Source: Hemerocallis citrina
Lineage: Eukaryota > Streptophyta > Magnoliopsida > Asparagales > Asphodelaceae
Direction of reading: 5' to 3'
Assembly: GCA_017893485.1 (NCBI GenBank)
Contig: JACEHZ010000200.1
Coordinates: 558,001-622,000, forward strand
Length of the DNA: 64,000 bases
The notes beneath the pieces were generated by a model. That model did no database searches. It saw nothing but the letters and a program-made list of their open reading frames with translations, and was not told the origin of the DNA. This document shows, in pieces, positions 23,267 through 35,062 of this stretch; the first letter of the stretch is position 1, and the number at the start of each line of letters is the position of its first letter. Position numbers and translations under genes: made by a program.

Positions 23267-26083
23267 TTGTTGTTGTTGTTGTTGTTAGTATTAATATTTG
23301 TCATTATTGTTGTTATTATCATTGTTATTAGTATTACTATTTTTTTATCACTATTATTATCATTATTATTATTATTATTATTATTTTGTTTTAAGCTCGA
23401 GCATGCTCAATTTATATGAAGTTCACTATTTGACTTAATGTATATATATATATATATGCATATATGAATATTTTAAATACCCTATGTTTCTTTCTTGCTT
23501 ATTTTATTTTTGATTGAATTTGTTCATGAAATTCTTCGTTTTTCTTGATCGGGTCATTCTTGTTGATTCTATTATCTTTTATTTAATTGTGGGTATTTTT
23601 AGTTGTACCCTATTGATTTTGATCTATCACTTAATTGAACCTTAAAACCCAATTCCAATTATTCTTGACCCAAAACCACTCTTAGTGGACCCTAATTTGC
23701 CAACCCAGTACCCTAATTGTACCCTACAAATACAACCCTAGTGCAAATCCTAAAATTTGCACAATTTTCGAACCCTAGCTGTTTATTCTCTCTCCTCTCT
23801 CTCTTTCCTCCCTGTCATTTAAAATCCCACCCAATTCTAAAACCCACTTCCGTTCATCTTCCTCGAACGTTTCCCCCGTTCTCTGGCCACCCTCTCGTCG
23901 CCCAACCCCCTGTCCTCCTCCCTCGACCACGCCGCCCTACCACCTCCTCGTCAATCCCTCTGTCGAAGGCCAGCACAGCCAACCCCCTTGCTCCTCGTCG
24001 TCGCCAGCGTGAGCGCCACCGCCGCCATCCCTGTGTCTTCACCGTCGACGCCGCCATCGACGCCGCTAGCCAGACCCGAGCCCTTATTGGCTGTTGCAGT
24101 TGCAGTTGCAGTTGCTGTCTATTGCTCCTCTGTTGCTTTGCTGTTAATTTGGGTTCTTTTGTGCTGTTATTGCTTTTGCTCTTTTGTGCACGTATTGTGC
24201 ATGTAGTTCGTGGGTTCGTGGGTTCCTTGCTTTGGTATCCTTATCCTGTTATTCGTGGTATTCAATTTAACCGTCTAACATGCAAGTCACCGTCCTTTTG
24301 AATTGTTAATTGTATCAAATTCAAGTTTCATTGAAATTCTTGCAAGTATATCTCTTTGTTATCGTATTATCCATTGTTCTTCTCTTCGTTGGGTATATTG
24401 AGGGTTTACACGAGCTAACCCCAATATTTTTGACATCGTGCAACTTTTGACTCTAAAGTTTGGATCTTTCATGAGTGCATGGAGAATTGATAATAGGGTT
24501 ACACACATAATCATGACACAATGAATTTATTGTAGAGACAATTGCTAGGTTGTATATTGTTTGATTGATTGATGTTGGATGTTGTTAGAACTGATCTATG
24601 CGTGTGTTATAATTTTATTTATCATGTTTTGATACCCATCATATTTAATTAATTTATTTTCATGAAAAAATACCCTAAAACCTGTATCTTGCTTGCTGCC
24701 TAAAATTTGTTTGAACCAGTAAACGATCTTAAATTAAATTACTTTCTGAACAAGAATTGTAGCCTTATCTCTCTAGTTTTCAGAACATCTTAAATTTTTG
24801 AATTCCGAGTTTTATAGCAAAAGTTATGGCCATTTTACTACAGTTGTGTTTTTATTTCCAGAATTATACTTTTCCGATTTTCTTGAATTAATTATTCCTA
24901 TATCATTGTATTGCATGATTTAGTGTGTGTATGTTGCATTGCATGATCCCAATGAGTTATTGTCACCATTCTAATCGTCCTATCCATGTTATCATCTTAT
25001 TGTTTCCCTATTATTACCATCGTCCATTAAATCTCTAGATTGCATATTGTATTGTTGCATTAATAAAATAATTAATAAGGTGGGGTTTAAGGGAATGACT
25101 TGAGTAGTGAATAATATAGTGACTGTGTCGGCCATTGTTTATCGATAGATTGTGGAGCGCTAACTATGGCACCCCAATATTTTGTGTCGTGAACTCGTGG
25201 ACCCGTGAACTCGTAAACTCGTGAACTTGTGAACCTGTGTATCAGTGTATCATTATAATGAATTGTGCAACATTATTGTATCGTATCAGTGATTACCGTA
25301 CCGATACATGATCTATAGAATTCACCACTCGGTCTAAAAGAAATTGATTGTATGCATCGAACCTGTAGTATGGGTTGCAGTAGTACATGCATTAGTTAGG
25401 ATTAAAATGAATAATAGACTTAAGGGTTTGCATCACATTAATATTGCATTTTGTTCATTATTGTTCCTATTGATATCGAATATTGGCTAAGTGTTATTGA
25501 TATTAATCACTGATTATTGATACCAATTATTGAACCATTGTTTATAGCCAATTGCATCAATTATCATAATTGTCCCATGTTATTGATTCCTATTGATCCA
25601 TTGAATTTATTGTTATACCGTTATTCCATTGTTCCCTGCTTTCTCTACTTGCTGTCTATGACTTGCTCTAAGGACAATTTTTTTTCTCTTTTTAGATGAA
25701 GTGTTTGCATGTGTTTAGAGAGAATTGCCTGATGGATTGGGAGAACAACATTGGTGAAAGAATTGATTGCATCGCCGCTTATTAAATAATTTTTTTTGTC
25801 ATGAAGACTTCATTATTGAACTATTGTTATTTTATTGTTTTGGGTTTACGACCCGAATATTGCTATTTGTTTCCAGACGTTGGATTATTATTGTATTTGA
25901 ATATTTTTATTGCTTCATTCCAAGTATTATTGTTTATGAGATTATTATTATTTCCTGTGCAATTGTTCTGTATTATTTATATTGTTGAGTTGATCGGATA
26001 AATAGCTTATGGATGACGTTAGTCATTCGTTAGGCCAATGTCATGTACTCGTATTCCGTATTTTTGGGAAGCGGGGCGTGACA
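22997..26083 (+). mobile_element. Solo LTR, Tekay/Del-like Gypsy (3087 bp), nested in element A
   Basis: Begins TGTAACCCCC and ends GGGGCGTGACA, with flanks CATAG (22992-22996) and CGTAG (26084-26088), 4 of 5 matching as an aged target duplication. Length of about 3 kb with CCCC/GGGG ends resembles LTRs of the Tekay/Del chromovirus lineage. A CT-rich region after 23780 resembles a transcription start region on the plus strand. No internal region is present, so LTR-LTR recombination is inferred. The 194-codon frame at 23717-24301 is low-complexity LTR sequence, not a gene. It contains (TTA)n and (GTT)n runs at about 23220-23390. Confidence 0.65.
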
Positions 26084-26155
26084 CGTAGCCTATATAAGCT
26101 TCCATTATCTTTTAGGCTTTTGTGAAGCGCCTTAGCTTATGTGGTAATCCTACTA

Positions 26156-26226
26156 CCCGCTGACAGTTAGGGGTAAAGCGGTGAGTATGGTCGCTCTGTC
26201 CCTAGCTGTCAGCGGGTGATAGGATG
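26156..26226. other. Perfect 11-bp stem hairpin
   Basis: CCCGCTGACAG (26156-26166) pairs with CTGTCAGCGGG (26216-26226) across a 49-nt loop, in element A between the nested LTR and the minisatellite. Role unknown. Confidence 0.5.
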
Positions 26227-26344
26227 ATCACCTTAGACGACCTTATTTATTGCTTCTTAGGGTGACTAGGCGAGCCCGGGTGAGACTAGGCGAAACTTGT
26301 GCATGGCTTAGCATTCAGACCAAGCGCCAACTCTACCGATGTTG

Positions 26345-26745
26345 TACTAAATCCCGTGTAGGGCTCGAGATGCATGTCAAGCGGCGAGGACTTGAGAGAC
26401 TATAAGAAATTTTTCATTAGGGGTCGAGGTCCATATCGAGCGGTGAGGACCTGAGAGGTTGAAGGAAATCTCTCGTTAGGGGTCGAGGTCTATGCCGAGC
26501 GGCGAGGATCTGAGAGGTTATAGGAAATCTATCGTTAGGGGTCGAGGTCCATGCCGAGCGGCGAGGACTTGAGAGGTTGTAGGAAATCTCTCGTTAGGGG
26601 TCGAGGTCCAAGCGGCGAGGACCTGAAAGATTGTAGAAAATCTCTCATTGGGGTCGAAGTCCATGCCGAGTGGCGAGGTCTTGAGAGATTGTGGGGGTCG
26701 AAGTCCATGCCATGTGGCGAGGTCTTGAGAGATTATAGGAATTTC
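26345..26745. repeat. Minisatellite, about 60-bp unit, downstream of integrase
   Basis: Six to seven copies of a unit with GGGGTCGAGGTCCATGCCGA, GCGGCGAGGACTTGAGAG and TTGTAGGAAATCTCTCGTTA. It lies in the element A 3' region just after the end of the integrase. Confidence 0.85.
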
Positions 26746-26901
26746 TCTTGTAATACAATCGATTGGGCGCTAAAATCAGAAGAGTTGCTTTGAAGACAAA
26801 GTTTTATTTATTGGTTGCCAAAGGCTGGCATTGATTACAATTGCTGATACATGTGTGGACCCCTATGGTCCTTCATGGAACTTGATCATATGTTCGGCGT
26901 T

Positions 26902-27990
26902 TCAGGTCCTCTTGACTACCCTGCCCCTCGGGTCTTCAAGTCGGTAAATGCCAAGATGCACCACTTTGGAGACCCTGTACAAGCCCTCCCAGTTCGGAGA
27001 AAGCTTGCCTCTCTTGCTTGGTTCAAAAATATCGAGCCTTCTGAGTACAAGATCACCATCTTTGATGTTCGTTAGCCGGACCATTTTGTTGTAGAATCAC
27101 TCAATGCGTTGTTGGTAAATATTTCTTCTGACAGAAGACATTTCGCGGACTTCATCGGGGAGGTTCATGTTGGCCCTGAGGTCGTTTGAATTCGACTCCT
27201 TGTTGAAGCCTATAATCCTTGGCAAAGGCAGTCCAACCTTGAAGGGGATGATGACTTCTATTCCATAGGTCAGGTTGAAGGTTAACTCGCCGGTCGGGAC
27301 CCTCTTTGTGGTTCGGTAGGACCAAAGAACACTGGATAGTTCGTCGACACATAATCCCTCGGGGGGATTCATCCAACCGCTTCTTGAGGCCCTCGAGGAT
27401 TTGACAGTTCACGTTCTCGGCCTGGCCATTAGATTGGAGGGTCGAAATCGAAGAGAAATGATGTTGGATCCTGAGCTCTTCGCAAAATTTACGAAAGCCT
27501 TTCCCGACGAACTGGATTCCGTTGTCAGTTTGAGAATCTGTGGTATCCCGAACCAACAAACAATGTGTTTCCAAAAGAACTGTTGAGCCTGATGTTCGAT
27601 AATGGTGTCCAGGAGTTCTACTTCAATCCACTTAGTAAAGTAGTCAACTTCCACAATGAGAAAGCGCCTCTGACCGGTCGCCTTAGGAAATGGGCCAACA
27701 AGGTCCATTCTCCACATGACAAATGGTGCGGGATTGGCAAGTGATTTTAGCACGGCTTAGGGGGACATGCCTGTCAAAAGAGAATCTCTAGCACGGGCCA
27801 CATATTTTCACCATGTCTTGAGCGTTTTGAAAAAGGGTTGGCCAATAGTAGCCATGGTTAAGGACTTTCTGGCGAGCATTCAGCTGCCCATGTGGCAACT
27901 TCAAATCCATTCGAGCATATCTTTAATGTATATCTAGCTTCTTCTAAGCTCAGGCACCGCAAGTAGGGTCTCCTATCGACCTTTGTGTGC
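26902..27990 (-). pseudogene. Element A integrase remnant
   Basis: Minus strand. MWRMDLVGPF retains the first catalytic Asp, and a WIEVELLDTI-like segment follows (27409-27753). In a second frame are DSQTDNGIQF (second Asp) and SNGQAENVNCQI (catalytic Glu) at 27152-27574. WSYRTTKRVPTGE and a C-terminal segment KDGDLVLRRLDIFEPSKRGK (26902-27084) complete the domain. At least three frame changes and several stops make it inactive. Confidence 0.8.
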
Positions 27991-28229
27991 GAATGCTTGT
28001 AGATCACACCATCCATAAGCACGAACCTCTCATCTATGACTCGGATCCTTCTAGTTTAGGATTGATCTTGTGGCAATACATTGTTTCTCAAGAAATCCAA
28101 GATTGGGTCCATCCACCCAGGCGCCCGTGCGGGCAGATCGAGGCAGAGGACCTCGGTGTTTTCTATGCTCGGTTGGAGGAGGACCTCCACCAGGACTGTG
28201 TGATCAAGGTCATCAAAGGAAGAGGAGGT

Positions 28230-28640
28230 TAACTTGGACAGGATGTCCGCTTGACCATTCTATGCACGAAAGATCCGGATAACCGAGGCATTTTCGAATT
28301 CTGCGAGGTGAAGTTTGACGCACGCCAGGTATTGGACCATTCGGGTGTCGCGAGCTTCATACTCTCCACATACTTTGTTGACTATGAGCTGGGAGTCACT
28401 GAATGCTTTTACTCGCTTGCCCCTGACCTTCCGAGTCAGTAGATTCCAGCAATCAAGTCTTCATACTCTGCTTCATTGTTTGACACTTTGAAACTAAAGC
28501 GCTAGGAGTAATGGGGGACGAAGGTGTCGGGCCACTTAATATGACTCCAGCTCCACTCCCCTCTTCACAGAAAGAACCATCTACATAGAGCTCCCACATA
28601 GTCTCATCTTTCCGTTCCTCGAGAGTTTTTGGGATCGTGC
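28230..28640 (-). pseudogene. Element A RNase H remnant
   Basis: The minus-strand translation shows WELYVDGSFCE (first Asp), then FSDSQLIVNKV (Asp), then GQADILSKL (last Asp), the DEDD order of Gypsy RNase H. A stop interrupts it near the NGQAD motif. A degraded RT-RNase H connection with KKSLPFFKAL follows at 28949-29143. It sits between RT and integrase as expected. Confidence 0.7.
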
Positions 28641-29144
28641 ACTCTGTGATGAATTCAGCTAGCGCCTATCCCTTAATGGCAGTCCTCGGCTTATAGATAA
28701 TATCATGTTGGCTTAGCTTGATTGACCACTTGAGTAATCGGCTGGAATTCTTTGGTTTGTTGAGGACTTGTTTAAGGGGCTAATTGGTCAACTCTTGAAT
28801 GGAGTGGGCCTAAAAATAGGATGGAGTTTCCGCACAGCCATGACCAGGGCATATGCGACCTTTTACATTTTAGTGTAACGGAGCTCGGCATCATAGAGGA
28901 CTTTGCTAATGTAATAGATAAGTCTTTGGACTCCATCGTTCTCTCTGACTAGGACAACACTGAGTGCTTATTCTGATGCGGCCAAGTAAAGACAGAGGAT
29001 CTCGCCCAGCTTGGATTTGCTGTGGAGGGGAGACTGGTGAGGTAGTGCTTTAGCTGGTCGAAGAATTGGTGTTGGGGTTCTCCCCATTGAAAGTTCTTTG
29101 TCCCCTGAAGGGCCTTGAAAAATGGGAGAGACTTCTTTCCCAAT

Positions 29145-29900
29145 CTTGATAGGAAATGACCAATGGCAACTAAGAGGCTGGTGAGCCTTTGAACTTCTTA
29201 GTAGGGTTCATGTCTAATATTGCCTTAATGTTCTTGAGTTTTGCCTTTATCCCACACCGGCTAACCATGAAGCTAAGAAATTTTCTGGAGGTAACACGGA
29301 AGACGCACTTGGAGACGTTGAACCTCATATCGTGCCTTCTCAGGACCCCGAAGGCCTCCTCGAGGTCTCTCACATGGTCTGCCCCTTTCAGGCTTTTGGC
29401 GAGCATATCGTTGACATCCGCTTCCATGTTGTGCCCTATCTTCTCGTTAAAGACTCGGTTGATGAGTCTCTGATATGTGGCGCCAGCATTCTTGAGCCCG
29501 AAGAGCATGACTTTGTAGCAATATAAGCTGTCTTTAAGATGTCTGGGGAAAACATTCTGATCTGATTATAACCTGAGAAGTCATCCATGAAGCTCAACAA
29601 TTCGTGAACAGAGGTCACATCAATCAGAACATCGATGCTCGACAGAAGGAAGCGACCTTTTGGGCAGGCCTTGTTGAGGTCTGTGAAGTCGATGCATATC
29701 CTCCACTTGTTGTTGGACTTCTTGACCTTAATGACGTTGGCTAGACACTCTGGATAGTTTTCTTCTTGGATGAAGCGAGTGGAGAGGAGCTTCTCCATTT
29801 CTTCCTTCACCGCCTGTTGCCTCTCTGGGGCAAACTTTCTTCGCTTATATTGTACGAGCTTTGAGTTTTACATGACGCTCAGTTTAGGCATGATCAGATC
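29145..29900 (-). pseudogene. Element A reverse transcriptase (unit 1 copy)
   Basis: Minus strand. The first frame has VKKSNNKWRICIDFTDLNKACPK and LLSFMDDFSGYNQI (29436-29810). After a deletion of about 19 nt near 29515-29530 the second frame has MLFGLKNAGATYQRLINRVF and the catalytic box as ADVNDML (29170-29508), in which one catalytic Asp is Asn. The sister units keep ADVDDML. The deletion is shared by all three units. Confidence 0.85.
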
Positions 29901-30383
29901 CTCAAAAATCCTAGACATATCTGAAGGGATCCAGGCAAATAAGCTTTGGTTCTGCCGGACGCAATTGATGAGGTCATTTCTGAGTTCGGAATTGAGTGAC
30001 TTGCTCACCCAGAACCATTTATTAGGGTCCGCCTCGGAAAAAGGAACTTCCTCCAACTCGTCCACTGGCCTGGAGCCGATAGGGCTTCGGTCGGAGGGTA
30101 ATTCAACCGCATCAAGAGGGAGGACCGAGCCCCCCCCCCCTCCCCCAGTGGTCGTATAGCAGGACTGAGCAGTTTCTTGGTTTCCTATTACGACCCAACC
30201 TCGGACTCAGTCGGAAACTTCATCTTCATGTGATAGGAAAATGGCACTGCCTAGAGGGAAGAGAGCCCAAGACGACCAAGGATGGCATTGTATGCGGTCT
30301 TAACATTGACCACCATGAAATCCATTGCCTCGGTTCGAGAGGTTGGAGACTTCCCAGCTATGACATCCAGCGTGATGATTCCT

Positions 30384-30590
30384 TCAATTTAGACCGAGAA
30401 TCCATGAAGAGTGTAGCTTCAACCATTCCTGAGAGAGCTTCAGTTTCTCGAAGGTTGCAAGAAATAGGATAGTAACCGAGCTCCCGTTGTTGACAAAAAT
30501 TCGGCCGACCTCATGATTTGCGTGACTGAGGCTAATGACCAGGGCATCACAATGAGGGACCCAAACACCTTCGAGATCTTTGTCCAAGAA
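30384..30590 (-). pseudogene. Element A retropepsin remnant (unit 1)
   Basis: LVISLSHANHEVGRIFVNNG then SSVTILF is the aspartic protease region of Tat polyproteins. The catalytic Asp is Asn here (VNNGSS); units 2 and 3 retain VDNGS. Confidence 0.7.
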
Positions 30591-31305
30591 TGAGACTGAT
30601 AGCCCGGGACGCCGGTGCAGAGGGCAGTTGTGGACGGAGTTGACTTCACGGACAAAAGTTCAACAGGAAGAATTTGAATCCTCACCCATAGGCCCGCTGT
30701 GGACGCAATGGAGGATGGCCAATCCTTCGGAGCTCTGAGGTTTGGCCTCTGCTTCAGATCGTTTGTTGGTACCCCGAGGAGGAGGGGAGATTCTCGGCTC
30801 ATCTTTAGTAAATTTTTTCAGGTATCCCTTCCAGATGAGGGCTTCAATCTCAACCTTAAGAACTCGAAAATTATCGGTCTCATGGTTGTGGTCCCTGTGG
30901 AAGCAATAGTAGAATCTCTGGTTTATTTTCTTATTAACATTGCTGGATCAGGGAGGATGCTGAAGGACGCCATCGCACTCTATCTCCATTAGGATGGCGG
31001 ATACACTCGCGTTGGGTAGAGTGAATTTATCGAACCTAGGCACTGGATGTGGCCGCCTCTGCCCGGAGGCATCATTCTGGGTTTTCTTTGGTGCCTCAAC
31101 GTCGTTCGCCTTCCTCTTCCCTCTTGTGGGAAATCCCTTCAGCCAGGTGGGTGCAATGCCTCTTCGGCTCGGATATACTTCTTGCTCCTAAGAAGGAGGT
31201 CGGGGAAGTCTATCGGAGGCTTCTTGGCGAGGGATGCCTTCAACAAGTCATGCTTGACATTGTTCTGGAAAGCAGCGGCCGTGACCCCAGTGTCTGGGGA
31301 GGGGA

Positions 31306-32283
31306 TTAACCGTGCTTCGGGCGGTTAATCTCTTCGGGCTCCCTATCCTTTTGTTTCAAGTCTAGCAGGGATGCGCTTGTCATCTCAGCCTTACGGTTGG
31401 AAATGAAGTAGGCGAGGAAAGCTTCCTCTAGCTGGTGGAATGAGAAAATGGAATTAGAGGCGAGTCGGGAATACCATTCTCGAGCTAGACCATGTAATGT
31501 GGCTGGGAAGGCACGGCAGATAAGAGCATCCGATGTGATGTGAATCATCATGAAAATTTTAAAACCTTCCATGTGATCAGTCAGATTCGATTCTCCATTG
31601 TACGTTTTGAAGACAGGGGGCTTGAAGGTTCTTAGAATCGGGGCCTCCTGGATGTAAGAGGATAATGGAGGTTGAACCGGCCGGGATCCTTGGGTCAACT
31701 ACCTCTCTCCTTCCCCGATCCGAGCTAAGCATTCTTCCATCTCTTGCAGGCACTTGAGGATTGTGTCTCCATGTCCCTTGGACCGGGTTGACCCGTGTGA
31801 ATCCTGATTCACGTCTCCTCTGGTACGAAGATCATCTTCATCATGAGGATTGTGAGTACGTTCGCTCCGGGCTCCGCCTCGAAGGGCCTGAAGGACTTCG
31901 TCTCAAAATTCTCAGAATTCAGCCTTAGTCATGTGGCCTCCTTCCCTTTGACCGTTGGGGTGTCGGTGACCCATCGGAGAACGTATGCGATCCCTATCAT
32001 TTTGGTGGGAGTAATAGCGACTTCGGCTAGGACCGTGGTCGAAGGGCGCCTCGTTCTTAGAGTGGCTGAGGTGGTTGTTTTTGACATTATGGAGGTCTGT
32101 GGCCTCCTGGACCACGGGGTTTCAAGCGACCGAGCAGGAAGCACGCGGATGCTCGGATCGTCGGTGCTGGGACCTCTGAGGCTGCGACCCTTGAGTGATC
32201 ACTCGGCTGCGTGATTGGTGAGGCGGAGGTAGAGGGTCGGCATGGTGACTTGCAGTGACGGTTTCCTTAGCCTTGGGGGCCAT
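31306..32283 (-). pseudogene. Element A gag remnant (unit 1)
   Basis: The start ATG at 32283 (MAPKAKETVTASHH) lies just after the primer site. It is followed by Arg/His/Ser-rich sequence and the Retrotrans_gag core at 31306-31698 (TDHMEGFKIFMMIH and REWYSRLASNSIFSFHQLEE). A stop near 31912 and frame changes break it. No zinc knuckle was located in frame. Confidence 0.75.
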
Positions 32284-32336
32284 TAGAGGAGAAGTCTACG
32301 AGAGTAGGATTTGAGGAAGAGGTTGGATCTGCGCGT

Positions 32337-32355
32337 TTCCCACAAACGACGCCAA
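32337..32355 (-). other. Element A primer binding site
   Basis: TTGGCGTCGTTTGTGGGAA, two bases inside the 5' LTR. It differs by one base from the TTGGCGCCGTTTGTGGGAA type used by many Tat elements. Confidence 0.75.
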
Positions 32356-32357
32356 TC

Positions 32358-32810
32358 TGATGCTGCTGTATTTCGGGTGTGGGAGCAATAGGTAGTGAGT
32401 TCTAATTTTGAAGGGGTTGGACAGATCTAAGCCGTAGATCTGGATATGAGGTGTGGTTGGATAAGTGAATCTGCTGGTGGTCACCCTTGCTATTGGCCGC
32501 CGGATTCCGGTACAAAGCCCAGAAACACAGTGAGTTTTTCCGGTGGCGGGCCCTCCGACGATCAAATCAATGAATGAAAGTGAGATTAGGGTTTTGGAGG
32601 CTAAAGATTCATTACCTGATCATAATGGATGCGGTCTGGTATTTATAGGCAGAGAGAGGGAACCCTAATAGACCGAGTTGACCCTTTCCTGTGGGCTGGA
32701 TATGTGTAGAGAGCTGGTTAGCGGCCCATGGAGCATGCGGACTTGCTCCAGCAGATCTCTGGATCATGATGGAATCAGACGACTCAGATGATGCCAGATT
32801 TTTACCCACA
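32358..32810 (-). repeat. Element A 5' LTR (unit 1 copy, 453 bp)
   Basis: Minus-strand LTR beginning TGTGGGTAAAAATC and ending GCAGCATCA, with TATA-like CTATAAATACC near 32635. About 97% identical by eye to the copies in units 2 and 3. Confidence 0.9.
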
Positions 32811-33142
32811 TTATTAACCAAGTTAGGGGAACAAGTTAGAGACAACTGATGTAAGGCTCCAGCAAAAACGAAGAACTCAAGGCTATGAATAGGTTTTCTC
32901 CCAACTCAATCCCCAAATTTCAGATCATTTTCCTCGTTACATATTTTTCACAAAAGAGAGAATCTACCTGACTACCCTCTTAGAATTTAATTCAACAATA
33001 TTCTAATCCGAACCCATAATTCATATTTTAATTTTTTACCGACATAAATGTAGTACTATGTTGGTTAGATCATAATATGGGTCTTCCTTTTGTGATAGCG
33101 CTCTCAGAAGGAAAGTCTACAATCAATAGAAGAAAACACTTA

Positions 33143-33607
33143 GGGGGCATTTGGTACCTGGGAATATGCAAGGAAATCTCATATTTCCTCTTAGATTATC
33201 TTATTTGGTATGTGGCAAGCATAGTTTTGGAAGGAATGATAGATACCCAAGGGAATCAAAATTCTTTGTTGGAAAGGATTTTCATTCTCCCCCAAAACCA
33301 TGGGATTGGAGGATTCCCATGGGATTTCATAACAAACAATAAAATAACTAAAAAAACTAGAATAAAAAAATATATTCCTCCCTAAAATCATAGGATTTGA
33401 ACATTCCCATGTGATTTCTATAACAAACAATTAAAAAAACCCAAAAAACTAGAATAAAAAATTACAATAATATATGATTCCCGGGAAAGCAATATACTAT
33501 ATCAAACGTGATAATACAACTTTTCCGAAAATCTTCATTCCCACCCCTATATTTTCGAGAATTCTTTCATTTCCAGAAATTTTTTAATGCGGATACCAAA
33601 CGCCTCC
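33143..33607. mobile_element. Tourist-like MITE (PIF/Harbinger), unit 1 copy
   Basis: Ends GGGGGCATTTGGTA and, complement, GGAGGCGTTTGGTA, with TTA target duplication (33140-33142 and 33608-33610). Present at the same place in all three units, so it predates the triplication. Open frames across it are artefacts. Confidence 0.8.
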
Positions 33608-34013
33608 TTAAAATTAGCCATCAGAGTGAGGGAAGCTCATATGAATGGAGAAACAAACTCGGACGCCACATACACATTTTTGGAGTTACTGATTCTACTA
33701 ATAAGTAATCAATCTTGGTGTTGTGCACAAAGATAACAAGTGGGTAATCATTAAGTTTACTCCTATGTTCTTGTGGCATTGCAAGAGGAGATAATTGAAC
33801 TCGCAAGTAGTCATGCTGTTTTTGCCAATTATTCATAGCCATTTTCAAGTAAAATGAGCTTGTTTATTATTTTGTCTTTTTCTGTTGTTGTTTATTAGCT
33901 AACATTCTTCTTTTGATTTGATTCTTGCAGTCTAATTTCTCGTCATCATATAATTAAAGGATTTGTTGATTAGATAGTCCAAACCCTATTTCCGAATTCA
34001 ATGATATAACTAA

Positions 34014-34879
34014 AGAGCATCCACATTAAAAAATGGCAAAATACATATTTTGCCCATCCAATTCGATGAAACGCTGCAGTCGTCGAATGGCAAAAAAATG
34101 CATAAGGTCGTTAAATAAGAAACAAACGAAACATCATGTTTCGTCTGTAATTTAAAAAATAATTTATACTGATAAAATATTAATAAAAAATACGGGACGA
34201 AACATGATGTTTTGTCCCAAAAAGGAAGAAGTTTTTTTGCAAAAAAATTTGCAAAAACAATTTTTTAAACTAGTTTGTAAATAATATTTGCAAAAACAAT
34301 TAAAAAATTTGCAAAATAAATTTAAAAATTTGCAAAAATAATTTAAAATTTTACAAAATGTGCAAAAAAATCACAAAACCGGACGATACATGATGATTAG
34401 TCCGGAATTTGCGGAAGTATTTTTGCAAAAAAAAAATTGCAAAAACAATTTTAAAAAATAGTTTGTAAAAAATATTTGCAAAATCAATTTAGATAATTGC
34501 AAAAAAAATTTAAAATTTACAAATTTAATTTTTTAAATAATTTTTTTAAAAAAAATTGGATTGGGACAAAACATGATGTTTCGTCTCACTTGGGACGAAA
34601 CATCATGTTCATTCCCACACTTAAATTCATTTAATCGGTTATTTTATTTGGTTTTTTTTTTTTTTACTTCGGACGAAACATCATGTTTCGTCCGATCAAT
34701 TAAAATAATAATTAAATAATCCAGACGAACTATAATATGCATTTTGCTATATGGAATGCTATTTTTCCCTTTCTACTGTAGACGATTCGTCAAAAAATGA
34801 CAAAATAGCTCACGATTGTGTGAGCTACAGTAAAAAAAAAATGAAAAAATGGCAAATAAGCAAATGACTGTGGATGCTC
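34014..34879. mobile_element. Harbinger-like MITE with internal quasi-palindromes (866 bp)
   Basis: Terminal repeat GAGCATCCACA, TAA target duplication (34011-34013 and 34880-34882). Units 2 and 3 have the empty site ATAACTAAGGGGG. Inside, a motif built of ACGAAACAT, one centre base and ATGTTTCGT recurs about six times with variation. The same family occurs at 62951-63533. No transposase. Confidence 0.85.
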
Positions 34880-35062
34880 TAAGGGGGTGGCTTGTTTGGA
34901 GTGGTGTGTTTGGATGTAAAAGAGCTGTAAAAATTCAATTTCTAGGAGGAATACTATAGCATGCTTTAGTAAGCGCACAACATTGTTCATAAATAATTTA
35001 TTCTTTCCAGTTATCCTTTGTCATATACATCAGTTATCCTTTGTCATATACATCATTTATGA

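Larger units (their letters stand above)
18172..32810 (-). mobile_element. Ty3/Gypsy Tat-type element A (14.6 kb, including a nested solo LTR)
   Basis: Two 453-bp LTRs (18172-18624 and 32358-32810) bound the element, which reads right to left: 5' LTR, primer site, gag, protease, RT, RNase H, integrase, then a minisatellite, then two ORFs on the opposite strand, a second minisatellite and the 3' LTR. Antisense ORFs between pol and the 3' LTR are a Tat-lineage trait. The LTRs differ by roughly 12% by eye, so it is old. All frames are broken. Without the nested LTR it is about 11.5 kb. Flanks TTAAC and TTATT do not form a clean target duplication. Confidence 0.85.

Noticed and set aside
23717..24301. 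194-codon open frame
   Set aside because: Low-complexity Pro/Arg/Ser and poly-Cys/Leu translation of LTR leader sequence with no domain; part of the solo LTR.
18167..32815. 5-bp target duplication for element A
   Set aside because: Flanks TTAAC and TTATT share too little to claim one; age or recombination may have erased it.
33077..33385. 102-codon frame near the triplicated flank
   Set aside because: Lies largely in the Tourist-like MITE and is not preserved in units 2 and 3.
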